From: Muribaculaceae bacterium
GTDB lineage: Bacteria > Bacteroidota > Bacteroidia > Bacteroidales > Muribaculaceae
NCBI GenBank assembly: GCA_016287065.1
Contig: JAEEVB010000056.1
Location: 1-12,213 of the forward strand
Length of the DNA stretch: 12,213 bases
Direction of reading: 5' to 3'
The notes beneath the pieces were generated by a model. The model was not told the DNA's origin. It ran no database searches and was given only the letters and a program-made list of their open reading frames with translations. Every line of letters begins with the position of its first letter. Position 1 is the first letter of the stretch. Positions 1 to 7,803 of the stretch are shown here, piece by piece. The position numbers and the translations under genes were made by a program.

Positions 1-80
1 TGAGTGCCACGTTTCGCAAACTTGCGGTTGCGACCGTCGGCTGGTCTTCTATATCTTAATCTTTTCGGTTGTTGTAACAT
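1..80 (-). CDS. rplP: 50S ribosomal protein L16 (uL16), N-terminal part only
   Basis: This is the beginning of ribosomal protein L16, a large-subunit protein near the peptidyl-transferase and A-site tRNA region. Only 26 codons are in the window; the gene continues past the left edge. The visible residues start MLQQPKRLRYRRPADGR, which fits the basic L16 N-terminus (family pattern MLQPKRxxxRxxxxGR), here with an apparent extra Gln near the start. The ATG lies 28 bp after the rpsC stop, so it is the next gene of the operon. The leader is AT-rich with no Shine-Dalgarno. Identification rests on this short stretch plus its expected position after rpsC in the S10 gene order. Confidence 0.9.
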   Translation of the reverse strand, partial: MLQQPKRLRYRRPADGRNRKFAKRGT

Positions 81-108
81 TTCTGTCTAAAGTGTTAAAA
101 TGGAAAAC

Positions 109-837
109 TTAACGATTGTTTTTCTTGTTTCTGAAACCACCACGGCGAGGACCGTTACCGCCCGAGCGACGCTCGTTGCTGTTGTTGGTGAAGTTAGGAG
201 CAAGGTCACGCTTGCCATAGACTTCGCCACGGCAAATCCACACCTTGATACCAATCAGACCCACCTTAGTGAGCGCAGGCACCAGTGCATAGTCGATGTC
301 GGCACGAAGAGTGTGCAGCGGGGTACGACCTTCCTTGAACATTTCAGAGCGAGCCATTTCGGCGCCATTCAAGCGACCGCTCACCTGAACCTTGATGCCC
401 TCGGCACCCAGACGCATGGTCGATGCGATAGCCATCTTCACGGCACGACGATAGGCAATCTTGCCCTCGATCTGGTGTGCGATGTTGCTGGCCACGATTT
501 CGGCGTCGAGTTCGGGACGCTTCACTTCGTAGATGTTAATCTGAACATCCTTGTCGGTGAGTTTCTTCAGTTCTTCCTTCAGCTTGTCAACATCCTGACC
601 GCCCTTGCCAATGATCAGGCCCGGACGAGAAGTGCAGATGGTGATGGTAACCAGCTTCAGAGTTCTTTCAATAACGATGCGTGAAACGCTAGCCTTGGCC
701 AGACGCACTTTCAGATACTTGCGGATTTTGCTATCCTCAAGCAGAGTATCGCCATAATTACTACCACCGTACCAGTTTGAATCCCAGCCACGGATGATAC
801 CTAAACGATTGCTAATTGGATTTACTTTCTGTCCCAT
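109..837 (-). CDS. rpsC: 30S ribosomal protein S3 (uS3)
   Basis: S3 is a small-subunit protein of the head that lines the mRNA entry channel and contributes to mRNA unwinding. The 242-residue product starts MGQKVNPISNRLG, a hallmark N-terminus. It carries the type II KH RNA-binding loop with GKGG at residues 77-80, followed by the conserved C-terminal S3 domain (residues about 115-210, including VSGRLNGAEMAR). The last 25-30 residues are a Gly/Arg/Asn-rich basic tail, longer than in E. coli and probably disordered. The start codon is 8 bp after the rplV stop; no Shine-Dalgarno is present, as expected in Bacteroidota. Length and motifs indicate an intact gene. Confidence 0.98.
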   Translation of the reverse strand: MGQKVNPISNRLGIIRGWDSNWYGGSNYGDTLLEDSKIRKYLKVRLAKASVSRIVIERTLKLVTITICTSRPGLIIGKGGQDVDKLKEELKKLTDKDVQINIYEVKRPELDAEIVASNIAHQIEGKIAYRRAVKMAIASTMRLGAEGIKVQVSGRLNGAEMARSEMFKEGRTPLHTLRADIDYALVPALTKVGLIGIKVWICRGEVYGKRDLAPNFTNNSNERRSGGNGPRRGGFRNKKNNR

Positions 838-845
838 ATTCTTTA

Positions 846-1256
846 TTATGCGTCTTTAGAGGTTTTATTAAAAGTGTCAACATAGAGGGTCACGTGGTTA
901 CTGCGCTTGCGAATGCGGTAGGCGCGACCTTGAGGAGCGGGGCGAAGGCGCTTCAGCATGGGAGCGCAATCTACGAAGATTGTCTTCACATACAGTTCGC
1001 CATCTTCAGCTTTCCTGCCATTCTTCTGTTCCCAGTTCGAAATGGCCGATTTCAGGAGCATTTCAACGTCCTTAGCAGCATGTTTGGTTGAATAATGAAG
1101 CAGACCAAGAGCCTTCGATACTTCCACGCCGCGAATCATGTCAGCCACCAGACGCATCTTGCGAGGAGAGCTGGGCACGTTTTTAAGCTTGGCGAAGTTC
1201 TGCTCTTTGCGAGCTTCTTTAATCGCATTTGCTGATTCTCTTTTTCTCTTACCCAT
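846..1256 (-). CDS. rplV: 50S ribosomal protein L22 (uL22)
   Basis: L22 is a large-subunit protein whose extended beta-hairpin lines the nascent-peptide exit tunnel. The 136-residue product has the family core SSPRKMRLVADMIRG near the N-terminus and the C-terminal hairpin signature RLRPAPQGRAYRIRKRSNHV. I chose the ATG at 1256 (MGKRKRES) rather than the in-frame ATG at 1280, because L22 proteins of this phylum start with a short basic segment and the upstream eight residues (MTKKELNT) lie in the AT-rich leader after rpsS. The gap to rpsS is then 44 bp. The macrolide-relevant hairpin shows no obvious insertion or deletion. Confidence 0.96.
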   Translation of the reverse strand: MGKRKRESANAIKEARKEQNFAKLKNVPSSPRKMRLVADMIRGVEVSKALGLLHYSTKHAAKDVEMLLKSAISNWEQKNGRKAEDGELYVKTIFVDCAPMLKRLRPAPQGRAYRIRKRSNHVTLYVDTFNKTSKDA

Positions 1257-1300
1257 TGTATTTAATTCTTTTTTTGTCAATGAATACTATTCCCGGCCCA

Positions 1301-1567
1301 TTATTTATTGTTGCCGCTATGTCCACGGAAGGTGCGAGTAGGAGCAAATTCGCCCAGCTTGTGACCTACCATGTTCTCGGTAACGTAAACGGGAATGAAC
1401 TTATTACCATTGTGTACAGCGAAGGTGTGACCTACAAATTCGGGAGCAATCATCGATGCACGCGACCAGGTCTTGATCACGCTCTTCTTGCCACTCTCGT
1501 TCATGGCGTCGACTTTCTTCTCGAGCTTTACACTAATGTAAGGGCCTTTTTTTAATGAACGACTCAT
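1301..1567 (-). CDS. rpsS: 30S ribosomal protein S19 (uS19)
   Basis: S19 sits in the head of the small subunit, pairs with S13 and contacts 16S rRNA and A-site tRNA. The 88-residue product has the complete family pattern: MSRSLKKGPYI at the start, the IKTWSRAS segment in the middle and the GHKLGEFAPTRTFRGH motif near the C-terminus. Length is normal for the family. It lies between rplB (19 bp) and rplV (44 bp), the expected place. The leader has no Shine-Dalgarno. Confidence 0.98.
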   Translation of the reverse strand: MSRSLKKGPYISVKLEKKVDAMNESGKKSVIKTWSRASMIAPEFVGHTFAVHNGNKFIPVYVTENMVGHKLGEFAPTRTFRGHSGNNK

Positions 1568-1586
1568 AGTTTAATTTTTAATCAAA

Positions 1587-2411
<825 letters not shown>

Positions 2412-2420
2412 TTGTTTTTA

Positions 2421-2711
2421 TTAAAGATTACTATAGAAATCAATGGTTTGTCCTTCAGCTACGGTCACGACTGCTTTCTTGAAAGCTGCCACTTTGCCGC
2501 GCTGGATTCCGCGCTTGGTGTAGCGCATTTTCTTCTTGCCTTCGTAGTTCATTGTGCTCACGCCAACAACCTTCACGTCATAGAGCTTCTCGATCAAAGA
2601 CTTGATCTGGTCCTTGTTAGCGTTGGGAGATACCTTGAATGAAAAACGATTAGTGTGTTCGCTGATGGCATTTGCCTTTTCAGAAACGATAGGAATAATG
2701 CTGATATCCAT
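2421..2711 (-). CDS. rplW: 50S ribosomal protein L23 (uL23)
   Basis: L23 lies at the exit of the peptide tunnel, where trigger factor and the signal recognition particle dock. The 96-residue product has the family features IPIVSEKA at the start, the segment ANKDQIKSLIEKLYDVKV in the middle and a basic stretch (GKKKMRYTKRGIQRGK) that contacts 23S rRNA. Length is normal. It lies between rplD and rplB, as expected. What stands out is its leader: it is the only gene in this operon with a perfect Shine-Dalgarno (separate entry), lying wholly in the 20-bp gap after the rplD stop, so its translation start may be controlled differently from its neighbours. Confidence 0.97.
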   Translation of the reverse strand: MDISIIPIVSEKANAISEHTNRFSFKVSPNANKDQIKSLIEKLYDVKVVGVSTMNYEGKKKMRYTKRGIQRGKVAAFKKAVVTVAEGQTIDFYSNL

Positions 2712-2718
2712 TGTTGTT

Positions 2719-2725
2719 ACCTCCT
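2719..2725 (-). promoter_or_regulatory. Perfect Shine-Dalgarno of rplW (AGGAGGT)
   Basis: Read on the minus strand, AGGAGGT is followed by the 7-nt spacer AACAACA and the rplW ATG. This is a full seven-base match to the usual anti-Shine-Dalgarno at the 3' end of 16S rRNA (ACCUCCU) at near-optimal spacing. All other gene leaders in the operon are AT-rich and lack such a motif. Bacteroidota are known to use Shine-Dalgarno pairing rarely. Confidence 0.8.
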
Positions 2726-2731
2726 CTGTGA

Positions 2732-3355
2732 TTAAAATTCATTAATAATAGCAACACTGCTTTCGGTCATCACCAGTGCCTTGTTGTCGAGCACGCGATA
2801 GGTGTTGAGGTCCTTGGCAGAAATCACATACACATTCTCTACGTTGCGAGCCGAGAGGTATACGTTCTCGTTCTTGTCGTTCAGCACGAGCACGATCTTC
2901 TTGTCGGCTATGTTGAGGTTCTTCGTGATGTTCACGAAATCCTTGGTCTTGGGAGCATCGAAGTTGAGGTCTTCAACTACGAGAATCTGGTTGTTCTGAG
3001 CCTTGAAAGTGAGAGCCGAACGGCGAGCGAGGTCTTTCACCTTCTTGTTGAGCTTGAAGCTATAATTGCGGGGACGGGGACCGAACACGCGACCACCACC
3101 TACCATCACAGGCGAGTTGATGTCGCCATGACGTGCACCGCCGCCACCTTTCTGGCGACCAAGCTTCTTGGTTGAACCTGAAACTTCACTTCTTTCTTTT
3201 GCTTTGTGAGTACCCTGACGCTGGTTGGCCAGATACTGCTTCACAGTGAGATACACGGCGTGTTCACTGGGGTTCTCGATACCGAAAACGGCATCATTGA
3301 GAGTCACCTTGCGCCCTGTTTCCTGTCCGTTGATGTTATATACTGCGAGTTCCAT
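2732..3355 (-). CDS. rplD: 50S ribosomal protein L4 (uL4)
   Basis: L4 is an early assembly protein whose long loop reaches the exit-tunnel constriction beside L22. The 207-residue product shows this loop at about residues 62-98 (KKLGRQKGGGGARHGD, then GGGRVFGPRPRNYSFKLNKK), and the globular Rossmann-like remainder. Length is normal. Its ATG overlaps the rplC stop by one base (TAATG), so translation is very probably coupled to rplC. In E. coli L4 autoregulates the S10 operon through a leader upstream of rpsJ; here rpsJ has no such leader because it follows fusA by 18 bp, so the E. coli mechanism is not visible. Confidence 0.98.
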   Translation of the reverse strand: MELAVYNINGQETGRKVTLNDAVFGIENPSEHAVYLTVKQYLANQRQGTHKAKERSEVSGSTKKLGRQKGGGGARHGDINSPVMVGGGRVFGPRPRNYSFKLNKKVKDLARRSALTFKAQNNQILVVEDLNFDAPKTKDFVNITKNLNIADKKIVLVLNDKNENVYLSARNVENVYVISAKDLNTYRVLDNKALVMTESSVAIINEF

Positions 3356-3972
3356 TATTTCACGATTGATAAGATTGAACCTTTACTTCCGGGAACACTA
3401 CCCTTCACTACGAGCAGATTGTTCTCAGGAATAATTTTAATAATCTGAAGATTTTGAACGGTTACTCGTTCGTTACCCATTTGGCCGGCCATACGCATGC
3501 CCTTGAACACCTTTGCGGGATAAGAGCAGGCACCAATCGAACCGGGTGCACGATAACGGTCGTCCTGGCCGTGAGTCTTGTCACCCACGCCACCAAAGCC
3601 ATGACGCTTCACGACGCCCTGAAATCCTTTACCCTTTGAAGTACCGATAACATCAACAAACGAAGCGTCGTTGAAGAAGTCGACGGTGATTGTGTCACCC
3701 AACTTGTATTCGTCTTCAAAATTCTTGAACTCGGCCAAGTGTCTTTGTGGTTTCACTCCGGCTTTCTTGAAGTGACCGGCTTCGGGCTTCGTTGTGTGCT
3801 TGGCTTTCTTTTCCTGATAGCCGAGCTGCAGAGCTTCGTAACCGTCTTTCTCAAGGGTCTTAACCTGAGTAACAACACAAGGACCAACTTCGATAACAGT
3901 GCACGGCACGTTCTTGCCGTCGGCACTGAAAACGGATGTCATTCCGATTTTTGTTCCTAATAATCCTGGCAT
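3355..3972 (-). CDS. rplC: 50S ribosomal protein L3 (uL3)
   Basis: L3 is one of the first proteins to bind 23S rRNA and its central extension reaches towards the peptidyl-transferase centre. The 205-residue product starts MPGLLGTKIGMTSVF, the typical N-terminus, and carries the signature GKGFQGVVKRHGF at 114-126 and the loop region GSIGACSYPAKVFKGMRMAGQMGN at about 144-167. The Gln in AGQMGN matches the residue methylated by PrmB in E. coli. The gap to rpsJ upstream is 61 bp, AT-rich and without a recognisable promoter. The gene is intact and ends in a 1-bp overlap with rplD. Confidence 0.98.
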   Translation of the reverse strand: MPGLLGTKIGMTSVFSADGKNVPCTVIEVGPCVVTQVKTLEKDGYEALQLGYQEKKAKHTTKPEAGHFKKAGVKPQRHLAEFKNFEDEYKLGDTITVDFFNDASFVDVIGTSKGKGFQGVVKRHGFGGVGDKTHGQDDRYRAPGSIGACSYPAKVFKGMRMAGQMGNERVTVQNLQIIKIIPENNLLVVKGSVPGSKGSILSIVK

Positions 3973-4033
3973 TTCTCTGAAATTTTAAATAATTTGTTAC
4001 TAAATAAATCTCAATTAAATAATGTGTAATGTA

Positions 4034-4339
4034 CTACACCTTGATTTCCACTTCCACACCGCTGGGGAGTTCGAGCTTCATCAGAGCGTCGACGGTCTTG
4101 GCTGTTGAGCTGTAGATGTCGATGAGGCGCTTGAAAGAAGACAGCTGGAACTGCTCACGCGACTTCTTGTTCACAAAAGTGGAACGGTTCACGGTGAAGA
4201 TGCGCTTGTGAGTGGGCAGAGGTATAGGACCGCTCACCACAGCACCTGTAGACTTCACTGTTCTAACGATTTTCTCAGCCGACTTGTCGACCAAGTTGTG
4301 ATCGTAAGATTTCAATTTAATTCTAATTTTCTGGCTCAT
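4034..4339 (-). CDS. rpsJ: 30S ribosomal protein S10 (uS10)
   Basis: S10 is a small-subunit head protein; with NusB it also acts in transcription antitermination in many bacteria. The 101-residue product starts MSQKIRIKLKSYDHNLVDKS and holds the family block GPIPLPTHKRIFTVNRSTFVNKKSREQFQ; this is the normal length. It starts 18 bp after the fusA stop, with no tuf gene and no promoter or leader between, so here the S10 gene cluster is joined to the str cluster. The stop codon is TAG. Confidence 0.98.
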   Translation of the reverse strand: MSQKIRIKLKSYDHNLVDKSAEKIVRTVKSTGAVVSGPIPLPTHKRIFTVNRSTFVNKKSREQFQLSSFKRLIDIYSSTAKTVDALMKLELPSGVEVEIKV

Positions 4340-4357
4340 ATCTTTAATTATAAATTT

Positions 4358-6481
4358 TTATTTCAATAATTCAACGCGGCCGCCACACTCGGCAAGCACC
4401 TTCTCTGCTATCGACTTGGCTACCTCGCTGTAGTGCGAGAACGACATGGTCGACGTTGCACGGCCCGATGTGATCGTGCGCAAGGCAGTCACATAGCCAA
4501 ACATCTCGGCAAGCGGAGCAACAGCCTTCACGATGCGAGCACCGCTGCGGCTCGATTCCATGCCCTCGACTTGGCCACGACGCTTGTTAAGGTCACCAAT
4601 CACGTCACCCATATTCTCTTCGGGCGTCACCACCTCTACCTTCATCATGGGCTCCATGAGCACGGGAGCAGCCTGGGCGCAAGCTCTGCGGAAGGCAGCC
4701 TGTGCACACAGCTCAAACGAGAGCTGGTCAGAGTCCACGGGATGGTAGGAGCCATCGATAAGGGTCACCTTCAGGGTCTCGACGGGATAGCCGGCGAGCA
4801 CACCATTGCGCATGGCCATCTGGAAGCCCTTCTGCACTGCGGGGATATATTCCTTGGGGATATCGCCGCCCTTCACCTCGTCGATGAATTGCAGGCTACC
4901 CTCGAAGTCAGCGTCAACGGGCTCAATGCGGCAAATGATGTCGGCAAACTTGCCGCGACCACCTGTCTGCTTCTTGAACACTTCACGCAGCTCCACAGGC
5001 TTGGTGATGGCTTCCTTATAGGTCACTTGCGGACGGCCCTGGTTGCATTCCACCTTGAATTCACGACGCAGACGGTCTATAATAATATCAAGGTGTAACT
5101 CGCCCATGCCGCGAATGATGGTTTGACCCGTCTCTTCGTTCGACTCAACCTGGAAGGTGGGGTCTTCTTCAGCAAGCTTCTGAAGGCCCACGCCCAACTT
5201 GTCGATATCCTTCTGTGTCTTAGGTTCTACGGCGATACCCAGCACTGGATCGGGGAAGTCCATGGCTTCGAGCACGATGGGCTTGTTCTCGGCACACAGC
5301 GTGTCGCCAGTGCGAATGTCCTTGAATCCCACGCCAGCGCCAATGTCACCGCAGCCAATCACCTCCATGGGGTTCTGATGGTTGCTGTGCATTTGGAACA
5401 GGCGAGAGATGCGCTCCTTCTTGCCAGTGCGGGAATTGTACACGTAGCTGCCCGAGTCAATCTGACCCGAATAGACACGGAAGAACACCAGGCGTCCCAC
5501 GAAGGGGTCGGTGGCAATCTTGAACACGAGTGCGCACAAAGGCTCTTCGAAAGCGGGCTTGCGCACTTCAACTTTGTCGGGGTTGTCAATAGCATGCCCG
5601 GTCACCTCGGCTGCATCAGCCGGGCTGGGCAGATAGGCGCACACTGCATCGAGCAGCGGCTGCACGCCTTTATTCTTGAACGAACTGCCGCACAGCATAG
5701 GCACAATCTCCATCTGGAGAGTGGCAGCACGCAGCGCACGCTTGATCTCGTCTACCGTGATGGTCTCGGGAGCATCCAGGTACTTCGACATCAAATCTTC
5801 GTCAAAATCAGAGATAGTCTCGAGCATCTTGTCGCGATAGCTCTCGCACTCCTCGAGCATGTCGGCCGGAATCTCATCAATGTCATACTCGGCGCCCATG
5901 GTCTCGTCATGCCAATAGAGAGCCTTCATGGTGATGAGGTCGGCAATGCCTTTGAAGTTCTCTTCAGCACCGATGGGGAGCTGAATAGGACAAGGATTGG
6001 CACCCAGAATGTCGTGGATCTGGCGGGCAACCTCAAAGAAGTTGGCACCCGAGCGGTCCATCTTGTTCACATAGGCGATGCGAGGCACGTTATACTTATC
6101 GGCCTGGCGCCACACGGTTTCACTCTGAGGCTCAACACCGCCCACAGCGCAGAAGGTGGCGATAGCGCCATCAAGCACGCGCAGGGAGCGCTCTACCTCA
6201 ACAGTGAAGTCAACGTGTCCCGGAGTGTCAATCAGGTTGATTTTGAATTTGTCGTCGTTGTAGTTCCAGAATGCTGTAGTGGCAGCCGAGGTGATAGTGA
6301 TACCCCTCTCCTGCTCCTGCACCATCCAGTCCATCGTAGCGGCACCATCATGCACCTCACCAATCTTGTGAGTAAGACCGGTATAGTACAGGATGCGCTC
6401 CGACGTGGTAGTCTTTCCGGCATCAATGTGAGCCATGATGCCAATGTTGCGCGTGTATTTCAGCTGTTTGTCAGTCGTCAT
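4358..6481 (-). CDS. fusA: Translation elongation factor G (EF-G)
   Basis: EF-G is the GTPase that moves tRNAs and mRNA through the ribosome and helps recycle ribosomes with RRF. The 707-residue product has all GTPase motifs: P-loop AHIDAGKTT at 17-25, switch I RGITITSAATT at 59-69, DTPGH at 85-89 with the catalytic His89, NKMD at 139-142 and a GSSFKNKG G5 motif in the second half of the G domain. Domains II-V follow at normal length, ending VELLK. Bacteroides species also have a paralogue (EF-G2) reported to act without GTP hydrolysis; the intact motifs and the str-operon position identify this as the canonical EF-G. It lies 16 bp after rpsG. Confidence 0.98.
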   Translation of the reverse strand: MTTDKQLKYTRNIGIMAHIDAGKTTTSERILYYTGLTHKIGEVHDGAATMDWMVQEQERGITITSAATTAFWNYNDDKFKINLIDTPGHVDFTVEVERSLRVLDGAIATFCAVGGVEPQSETVWRQADKYNVPRIAYVNKMDRSGANFFEVARQIHDILGANPCPIQLPIGAEENFKGIADLITMKALYWHDETMGAEYDIDEIPADMLEECESYRDKMLETISDFDEDLMSKYLDAPETITVDEIKRALRAATLQMEIVPMLCGSSFKNKGVQPLLDAVCAYLPSPADAAEVTGHAIDNPDKVEVRKPAFEEPLCALVFKIATDPFVGRLVFFRVYSGQIDSGSYVYNSRTGKKERISRLFQMHSNHQNPMEVIGCGDIGAGVGFKDIRTGDTLCAENKPIVLEAMDFPDPVLGIAVEPKTQKDIDKLGVGLQKLAEEDPTFQVESNEETGQTIIRGMGELHLDIIIDRLRREFKVECNQGRPQVTYKEAITKPVELREVFKKQTGGRGKFADIICRIEPVDADFEGSLQFIDEVKGGDIPKEYIPAVQKGFQMAMRNGVLAGYPVETLKVTLIDGSYHPVDSDQLSFELCAQAAFRRACAQAAPVLMEPMMKVEVVTPEENMGDVIGDLNKRRGQVEGMESSRSGARIVKAVAPLAEMFGYVTALRTITSGRATSTMSFSHYSEVAKSIAEKVLAECGGRVELLK

Positions 6482-6497
6482 TTATCGTGTAGCGATT

Positions 6498-6974
6498 TTA
6501 GAATCTGAAATGAGCGAATGCACGGTTTGCTTCGGCCATGCGGTGCATGTCCTCTTTGCGCTTGAATGCGCCACCCTGCTCATTGTAGGCATCAATGATT
6601 TCTGCTGCCAGCTTGTCGGCCATGGTCTTGCCGCCACGCTTGCGTGCAAAGTTGATAAGATTTTTCATTGATATCGACTCTTTGCGGTCGGGACGAATCT
6701 CAGTAGGCACCTGGAAGGTGGCACCACCAATGCGGCGCGACTTCACCTCCACTTGAGGAGTAACTTTTTCTAATGCGGCCTTCCAGATCTCCAGAGGAGT
6801 CTTCTCCTCTTTTTCCATCTTCTTGCCCACAAGGTCGAGGGCACCGTAGAAAATAGTGTAAGAAGTGTTCTTCTTACCATCATACATCAGGTGATTCACG
6901 AATTTTGTTACGCGCACATCACCGAACTTAGGATCGGGCAGAATGATCCGTTTTTTGGGCTTAGCCTTTCTCAT
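6498..6974 (-). CDS. rpsG: 30S ribosomal protein S7 (uS7)
   Basis: S7 starts assembly of the small-subunit head and forms part of the E-site. The 158-residue product starts MRKAKPKKR and has the family features VTKFVNHLMYDGKK, the beta-hairpin region RRIGGATFQVPTEIRP and the C-terminal EANRAFAHFRF. I chose the ATG at 6974; a longer frame to 7037 exists but needs a TTG start and adds 21 residues (SAEEQRSNNQAD...) unlike any S7. In E. coli S7 binds the rpsL-rpsG intercistronic RNA to repress itself; here that gap is 160 bp, so a similar control is possible but not shown. Confidence 0.97.
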   Translation of the reverse strand: MRKAKPKKRIILPDPKFGDVRVTKFVNHLMYDGKKNTSYTIFYGALDLVGKKMEKEEKTPLEIWKAALEKVTPQVEVKSRRIGGATFQVPTEIRPDRKESISMKNLINFARKRGGKTMADKLAAEIIDAYNEQGGAFKRKEDMHRMAEANRAFAHFRF

Positions 6975-7134
6975 TGTTAAATTAAAATTGTAGTTTTTGT
7001 CTGCTTGGTTGTTGCTTCTTTGTTCTTCAGCGCTCAACGCTTTGACCGCTTACTCAACCTGTTCTTCATCAATCCAATAAAATCAAAAACTAAGTTTTTA
7101 AATTTTTTGTTTGGGTTAGTAATTTAGCCGGTTA
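6975..7134 (-). other. Long rpsL-rpsG intercistronic leader
   Basis: This 160-bp AT-rich spacer is far longer than any other gap in the operon. I see no TAnnTTTG promoter element on the minus strand. Two small hairpins can be drawn: AAAAAC-TTA-GTTTTT (7085-7099) and AGCG-TTGAG-CGCT (near 7030). The first is AU-rich and weak. The spacer may hold an RNA regulatory or processing site, by analogy with S7 control in E. coli, but no known binding-site structure is recognised. Confidence 0.35.
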
Positions 7135-7518
7135 TCACTTTTTCGACTCTTTCGGGCGCTTGGCACCATACTTCGAGCGGCGCTGAGTGCGACCTGCAAC
7201 ACCTGCTGTGTCGAGTGTACCGCGCACGATGTGGTAACGCACACCGGGGAGGTCCTTAACACGTCCGCCACGCACCATCACGATCGAGTGTTCCTGCAGG
7301 TTGTGGCCCTCACCGGGAATGTAAGAGTTCACTTCCTTGCCGTTGGTCAATCTCACGCGTGCCACCTTACGCATAGCCGAGTTAGGCTTTTTAGGCGTAG
7401 TCGTGTAAACGCGAACGCACACACCGCGACGCTGAGGGCAAGAGTCCAAAGCAGGCGATTTGCTGGTCGATTCCAGCGATGTACGGCCTTTTCTTACTAA
7501 TTGCTGAATTGTTGGCAT
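7135..7518 (-). CDS. rpsL: 30S ribosomal protein S12 (uS12)
   Basis: S12 sits at the decoding centre and controls accuracy of tRNA selection. The 127-residue product starts MPTIQQLVRKGR and carries both conserved decoding loops: TTTPKKPNSAMRKV, with Lys43, and GGRVKDLPGVRYH, with Lys88 and Asp89. Lys43 and Lys88 are the residues whose changes give streptomycin resistance in other bacteria; both are wild type here. Asp89 matches the residue methylthiolated by RimO in E. coli. It is the first gene of the operon, with an upstream Bacteroides-type promoter and a 5' UTR of about 135 nt. Upstream lies rfbC rather than rpoC, which is more usual. Confidence 0.98.
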   Translation of the reverse strand: MPTIQQLVRKGRTSLESTSKSPALDSCPQRRGVCVRVYTTTPKKPNSAMRKVARVRLTNGKEVNSYIPGEGHNLQEHSIVMVRGGRVKDLPGVRYHIVRGTLDTAGVAGRTQRRSKYGAKRPKESKK

Positions 7519-7639
7519 CTTAGTTCTGTTTTACGTTTTTGTTTTGAGTTAATAAATCGTTTTATTTTTTGCTTCAGGACCCTTTTCGCACACAATTTTC
7601 TCTCACTAAATCAATCGTTTAGCGAAAGAATTGCGGCTT

Positions 7640-7652
7640 TTTTGGCCCAAAA
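7640..7652. repeat. 13-bp palindrome at the rpsL operon start site
   Basis: TTTTGG-C-CCAAAA is a perfect 6-bp inverted repeat around one central base. It lies directly downstream of the -7 element of the rpsL promoter, so it should overlap or immediately follow the transcription start. It could be an operator or the first bases of the transcript; no regulator is known from the sequence. Confidence 0.45.
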
Positions 7653-7658
7653 GTGTTG

Positions 7659-7690
7659 CAAAGTTACACACTAATTGGCTAATAACCAAA
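7659..7690 (-). promoter_or_regulatory. Promoter of the rpsL (str-S10) operon
   Basis: On the minus strand TTTG (7690-7687) is followed after 20 nt by TAACTTTG (7666-7659). This matches the Bacteroides housekeeping promoter (-33 TTTG, about 20 bp, -7 TAnnTTTG). The expected start is about 7652-7655, giving a 5' UTR of roughly 135 nt before rpsL. The rest of the 285-bp gap between rfbC and rpsL is AT-rich; it includes a C-rich patch at 7710-7733 (see findings) and a weak CTAAA/TTTAG hairpin at 7606-7622, and no convincing terminator for rfbC. Confidence 0.75.
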
Positions 7691-7803
7691 TATTTTTATG
7701 GCTTTTTCACCCCATCCAAACCCACTTTTCCCACTATTTTTAGGCAAAAACCACCTAACTTACTGAAATTCAGATAGTTTAATTAATGAAGAATTTTAAT
7801 AAT

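Noticed and set aside
100..684. Plus-strand 194-codon open frame opposite rpsC
   Set aside because: rpsC is certain from its KH motif and operon position; the opposite frame is a shadow.
3973..4033. Internal promoter in the rpsJ-rplC gap
   Set aside because: The 61-bp gap is AT-rich but contains no TAnnTTTG on the minus strand.
5123..6508. Plus-strand 461-codon open frame opposite fusA
   Set aside because: It is the mirror of the conserved fusA reading frame; the product is His/Leu/Val-rich with no family features, as usual for the antisense of a strongly biased gene.
6975..7037. Longer start for rpsG
   Set aside because: It requires TTG and adds 21 residues not found in S7 proteins; the ATG at 6974 gives the standard MRKAKPKKR start.
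7676..7690. TTGG-CTAATAA-CCAA inverted repeat in the rpsL promoter spacer
   Set aside because: Only four base pairs in AT-rich DNA; expected by chance and not clearly separate from the -33 box.
7740..7803. Terminator between rfbC and the rpsL promoter
   Set aside because: Only tiny inverted repeats (TAGG/CCTA, CTGAA/TTCAG) are present, with no adequate stem followed by a U-run on the minus strand.
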